A stretch of DNA of 64,000 nt from JAVBQB01 sp031549265. GTDB lineage: Bacteria; Bacillota; Clostridia; Oscillospirales; JAVBQB01. The stretch lies in the NCBI GenBank assembly GCA_031549265.1, contig JAVBQB010000002.1:806001-870000 (forward strand). Reading direction: 5' to 3'. Numbering within the stretch: position 1 is the first letter of the stretch; each line of letters starts with the position of its first letter. Both the position numbers and the translations under genes were made by a program. Below, in pieces: positions 61,333 through 64,000 of this stretch. The notes beneath the pieces are model-generated. The model ran no database searches. It was given only the letters and a program-made list of their open reading frames with translations, and was not told the DNA's origin.

Positions 61333-62688
61333 TTATCTGCGGTTTCTTCTGCCTTTGTAGTTTTTACGTTCCTTCTCGCGGCGGCGGTTGATGTTCAGCC
61401 TGATTACCAATACGATGTAAGCTATGAACAGCAGAACCGCGATAACTATAGTCCATATGAACCACGGCTGGGAGATAAAATCAAGGATTACTTTGGCGAA
61501 ATAAAGGAACTGTGATCTGGCCACGGAGTTTGCAGCGATTAGATTGAGCTTTCCGTATTCTTTGCCGTCCTTTGTGTAAGTGACGCTGCCGAGCTGCTGC
61601 CCCTTCTCGATCGGCGCCTCGACCACTCCGTCTTTGTTGTATAGCTCGATAGTTTTCTCAAGTGTTGTTACATCGAAATCAACTGACACTATGGCGTCGA
61701 TTCCAGAATCGGTTTTGAGCACCACATGGTTGTTATCCGACGCTAGCTCAACTTTGATTTCCGTAATCTCTTCACCGGATTTTACCAGCGTTTTATGGGT
61801 AAAGTTCTTAAAGCCCCATTGGAACATATCCCTGGTATCGGTGAAACTTCCGATCAGCTTTGTCGAGTCGTCGATCGAAGACTTCATCACCACGCTGATC
61901 AGATTCATGTCTTTGCTGTCGGCGGAGGATACCAGGCAATACCCGGCGTGCGACGTATGTCCGGTTTTTATACCGCGTGCGGGATAATAGATGTAATTCG
62001 GGTTCTTCAGCTTGGATGTCAAGTAGTTGGTGGTTTTGATATGACGTTCTTCAGCAGTCAAGTTTGTCTGCGGGATTTTCCGGGTCTCGGAGCTTGCGAT
62101 CTCCATGAAAATCTGGTTTTTGTATGCCTCCGCCGCGATCAGATACATGTCTCTGGCGCTTGAATAGTGATTCTCGTCATGCAGTCCGTGAGCGTTGGCG
62201 AAGTGGGTGTTTTTGAGCTTTAGTTCGCTGGCGCGCTTGTTCATAAGCTCGACAAACTTGTCCACAGAACCCGCGACATGCTCGGCGAGTACATTGCAGG
62301 CTCTGTTATCCGACGAGACCAGTACACAGTAGAGCAGGTCGCGAACAGACATTTGCTCGCCTGTCTTAATTGGCGGCAAAACCGAGCTACCGTCCGGATC
62401 GAGGTCCGATTCCGACGTCTCGGACACGGTGACGACTTCGTCCAGTCCGCCGTGCTCAATCACGATCAGCGCGGTCATGATTTTTGTCAGGCTCGCCGGG
62501 TACATTCTGGCGTCGGCATTCTTTTCGAAAAGCACCGCGCCGGACGCCGGTTCGACCAGTATTGCGGCCTCCGCCCTGATTTCGAGCGCATCGGGCCCCT
62601 TGGCAACGGGCTGGTCAACGGCGCTCGCCGTTATTATCAGGCTGAAGAGAGTAATAATTAGTGCCAGCGGAAATCTGAGTCTGTTCAT
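61333..62688 (-). CDS. D-alanyl-D-alanine carboxypeptidase (DacF/PBP5 type)
   Basis: 451 residues from ATG 62688, with GGAG 8 bases upstream; the upstream in-frame ATG overlaps that site. Signal peptide to about residue 23. Active-site SxxK is SLTK at 66-69, SxN is SSDN near 140, and KTG is in GIKTGHTSHAG near 235. A PBP5 C-terminal beta domain (about 300-385) and, unusually, a terminal membrane helix (about 400-425) with a very basic tail (RRREKERKNYKGRRNRR) replace the amphipathic anchor of PBP5. It trims D-Ala from peptidoglycan stems. Converges with upp. Confidence 0.93.
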   Translation of the reverse strand: MNRLRFPLALIITLFSLIITASAVDQPVAKGPDALEIRAEAAILVEPASGAVLFEKNADARMYPASLTKIMTALIVIEHGGLDEVVTVSETSESDLDPDGSSVLPPIKTGEQMSVRDLLYCVLVSSDNRACNVLAEHVAGSVDKFVELMNKRASELKLKNTHFANAHGLHDENHYSSARDMYLIAAEAYKNQIFMEIASSETRKIPQTNLTAEERHIKTTNYLTSKLKNPNYIYYPARGIKTGHTSHAGYCLVSSADSKDMNLISVVMKSSIDDSTKLIGSFTDTRDMFQWGFKNFTHKTLVKSGEEITEIKVELASDNNHVVLKTDSGIDAIVSVDFDVTTLEKTIELYNKDGVVEAPIEKGQQLGSVTYTKDGKEYGKLNLIAANSVARSQFLYFAKVILDFISQPWFIWTIVIAVLLFIAYIVLVIRLNINRRREKERKNYKGRRNRR

Positions 62689-62788
62689 TTTACGCTCCAT
62701 AGATAATACTAGATTGCTGTGTTCTTGACAGTAAAGTACATTATATCAATAATCGGAGAATATTTCAAGCTAACAGGATGGAAAAGCT

Positions 62789-63277
62789 ATGTCTCGAAAA
62801 AAAGTTGAGATGGTTGCGGTCGCCCTAACGATAACATTTATAGCTTTTTGCGCGGGATACTACGTCGGACAGTTCACTCTGGCGGACGGATCGATTGTAT
62901 CCGATTCCGCATTGTCGGCCAAGGCGGATACGACGGTAAGCGCCGATTTGATATCAGCGCCGCCGACGGATGGTCAGGGCGTTGCAGTCACGTCGGATGC
63001 CACAGAGCCCGCGGCACATCCGGTTTTGCTTGAACAGGCGGTCAGCAGTGCCGCGAGCACGAATTCCGGAGCCAGGATAAACATCAATACGGCGACGGTG
63101 GATGAGCTGGATAAGCTGCCGCAGATCGGCGTCACGATGGCGACCCGGATTATCGAGTTCAGACAGGAATACGGCTCATTTAAGAAAATCAAGGATATAA
63201 TGAAAGTCGAAGGGATTGGCGAATCGACGTTCAATAAGATACGGGACCTGATAACGGTCGGAGGTGACGATAATTGA
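62789..63277 (+). CDS. ComEA-like helix-hairpin-helix protein
   Basis: 162 residues. One membrane helix near residues 8-28, a Ser/Ala/Pro/Val-rich low-complexity stretch (about 30-90), then a C-terminal double helix-hairpin-helix: INTATVDELDKLPQIGVTMATRIIEFRQEYGSFKKIKDIMKVEGIGESTFNKI. This is the ComEA DNA-binding module for natural transformation, anchored in the membrane and exposed outside. No SLBB domain is evident, unlike larger ComEA versions. The downstream response regulator gene overlaps its stop. Confidence 0.88.
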   Translation: MSRKKVEMVAVALTITFIAFCAGYYVGQFTLADGSIVSDSALSAKADTTVSADLISAPPTDGQGVAVTSDATEPAAHPVLLEQAVSSAASTNSGARININTATVDELDKLPQIGVTMATRIIEFRQEYGSFKKIKDIMKVEGIGESTFNKIRDLITVGGDDN

Positions 63278-63954
63278 GGATATTGGTAGTCGATGACGAA
63301 AAGTTACTGGTTAAAGGAATCAAATTTAACTTGGAGAATGAGGGCTATGAGGTCGAGGGCGTCTATGACGGCGAGGACGCGATCGCGATCGCCAGACAGG
63401 GCGGTATCGACCTGATAATCCTCGACCTCATGATGCCCAAGATCGACGGGCTGGAAGCGTGCCGCAGGATACGAGAGTTCTCCAACGTGCCGATTATTAT
63501 GCTGACCGCGCGCAGTGAGGATAACGATAAAATAATCGGACTTGAATACGGCGCTGACGATTACATTACCAAGCCGTTTAACATAATGGAGCTCAAAGCC
63601 CGGATTCGCGCCATCCTGCGCAGAACAAGCAATGTCGAGCGAAAGGACAAACAGACGAGGCTGACGGTCGGCCACATTTCACTTGATACGAGCGAGCGAA
63701 GCGCGATGTGCGACGGATCCAGAGTTGATCTGACGGTCAAGGAATTTGACCTGATCGAGTTGCTGATACGTAATCCCGGCCGGGTTTACAGCAGGGAAAA
63801 CCTGCTCAACGTCGTATGGGGCTACGAGTACCCCGGAGATATCCGAACTGTTGACGTGCATGTCCGCAGGCTGCGCGAGAAGCTGGAGCTGAATCCCGCG
63901 AACCCTGAGTATATCATGACTAAATGGGGGGTGGGCTATTATTTCAAGGCTTAG
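63274..63954 (+). CDS. OmpR-family response regulator
   Basis: 226 residues from TTG 63274 with GGAGGTG upstream; the start overlaps the ComEA stop as TTGA. Receiver: VVDDEKLLVKGI, phosphoacceptor in IILDLMMPKIDGLE, then ITKPFNIMEL. Winged helix from about residue 125 with HVRRLREKLELNPANPEYIMTKWGVGYYF. The frame downstream begins what appears to be the cognate kinase, so this is the first gene of a two-component pair at the window edge. Confidence 0.94.
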   Translation: MRILVVDDEKLLVKGIKFNLENEGYEVEGVYDGEDAIAIARQGGIDLIILDLMMPKIDGLEACRRIREFSNVPIIMLTARSEDNDKIIGLEYGADDYITKPFNIMELKARIRAILRRTSNVERKDKQTRLTVGHISLDTSERSAMCDGSRVDLTVKEFDLIELLIRNPGRVYSRENLLNVVWGYEYPGDIRTVDVHVRRLREKLELNPANPEYIMTKWGVGYYFKA

Positions 63955-63961
63955 CGAGAGG

Positions 63962-64000
63962 TTGGGGCTTTTCACCCGCAGTCTACAGATGAAAATTGCC
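63962..64000 (+). CDS. Probable sensor kinase, 5' end only
   Basis: TTG 63962 after GCGAGAGG opens a frame of 13 codons (LGLFTRSLQMKIA) that runs off the window. The position right after an OmpR-type regulator and the basic, short N-terminal start suggest a membrane histidine kinase, but nothing diagnostic is included. Confidence 0.4.
   Translation, partial: MGLFTRSLQMKIA

Overview
The window reads as chromosome of an anaerobic, spore-forming, Gram-positive-type bacterium of the class Clostridia with mid-range GC. The reasons are two CotF-like spore coat genes, a GerS-like lipoprotein next to alanine racemase, S-layer-homology (SLH) proteins, a sortase-type surface protein, strong AGGAGG ribosome sites, selenium-dependent molybdenum hydroxylase maturation genes, and an oxygen-sensitive double-cubane reductase with its ATP-driven activator. 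No species can be named from the sequence alone.

Layout. (1) 1-10.1 kb is a molybdenum/selenium block. The rightward genes are yqeC (5' end cut off), yqeB, xdhC, then a double-cubane-cluster reductase and its activase. Facing them is a leftward operon moeA-like > modA > modB > modC > moaA > NTP-transferase/ModE-like fusion, with a clear promoter at 10078-10106. (2) 10.0-10.6 kb is gene-free and holds a nested inverted-repeat element. (3) 10.6-12.2 kb is an SLH/WG-repeat secreted protein. (4) 12.5-23.6 kb is a divergent sugar or sugar-acid regulon. GntR regulator, FGGY kinase and a TIM-barrel-like protein run left. Sugar-binding lipoprotein, ABC ATPase, two permeases, phosphotriesterase-like hydrolase, creatininase-like hydrolase and a KDPG-aldolase fusion run right. 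A 12-bp perfect palindrome lies on the -35 box of the rightward promoter. (5) 23.7-31.8 kb encodes two very large surface proteins (a seven-repeat propeller with SLH domains, and an LPKAG-anchored protein) flanking a Crp/Fnr regulator. (6) 32-41 kb is accessory: MBOAT acyltransferase with SGNH-like partner, a decayed metallo-beta-lactamase-fold gene, flavodoxin, SDR oxidoreductase, an IS200-type element and two glycosyltransferases, with AT-rich spacers. (7) 41.6-50.2 kb holds a small secreted protein, two carbohydrate-binding (DUF4353-like) surface proteins, a DUF4956 membrane protein and a VTC-type polyphosphate polymerase domain protein. These are followed by a two-component system that is separated from them by a good terminator. 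(8) 50.6-51.0 kb has initiator tRNA-fMet and tRNA-Leu(UAA), with a serine-recombinase remnant running into the fMet gene. (9) 51.3-64 kb is largely core genome: gerS-like, alr, mazF-like, two unknown proteins, spore coat pair, rqcH, Nif3-like, trmK, DUF1858, tsaE, tsaB, upp, DacF-type carboxypeptidase, ComEA-like, and a response regulator with the first codons of what is probably its kinase.

Working together: region 1 would import molybdate, build and modify molybdopterin cofactor, and mature a molybdenum hydroxylase lying outside the window. Region 4 would import a sugar or lactone, hydrolyse it, phosphorylate it and cleave it by aldolase. Regions 5-7 decorate and modify the cell surface. 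Functional statements are based on recognised family motifs; no database search was possible.
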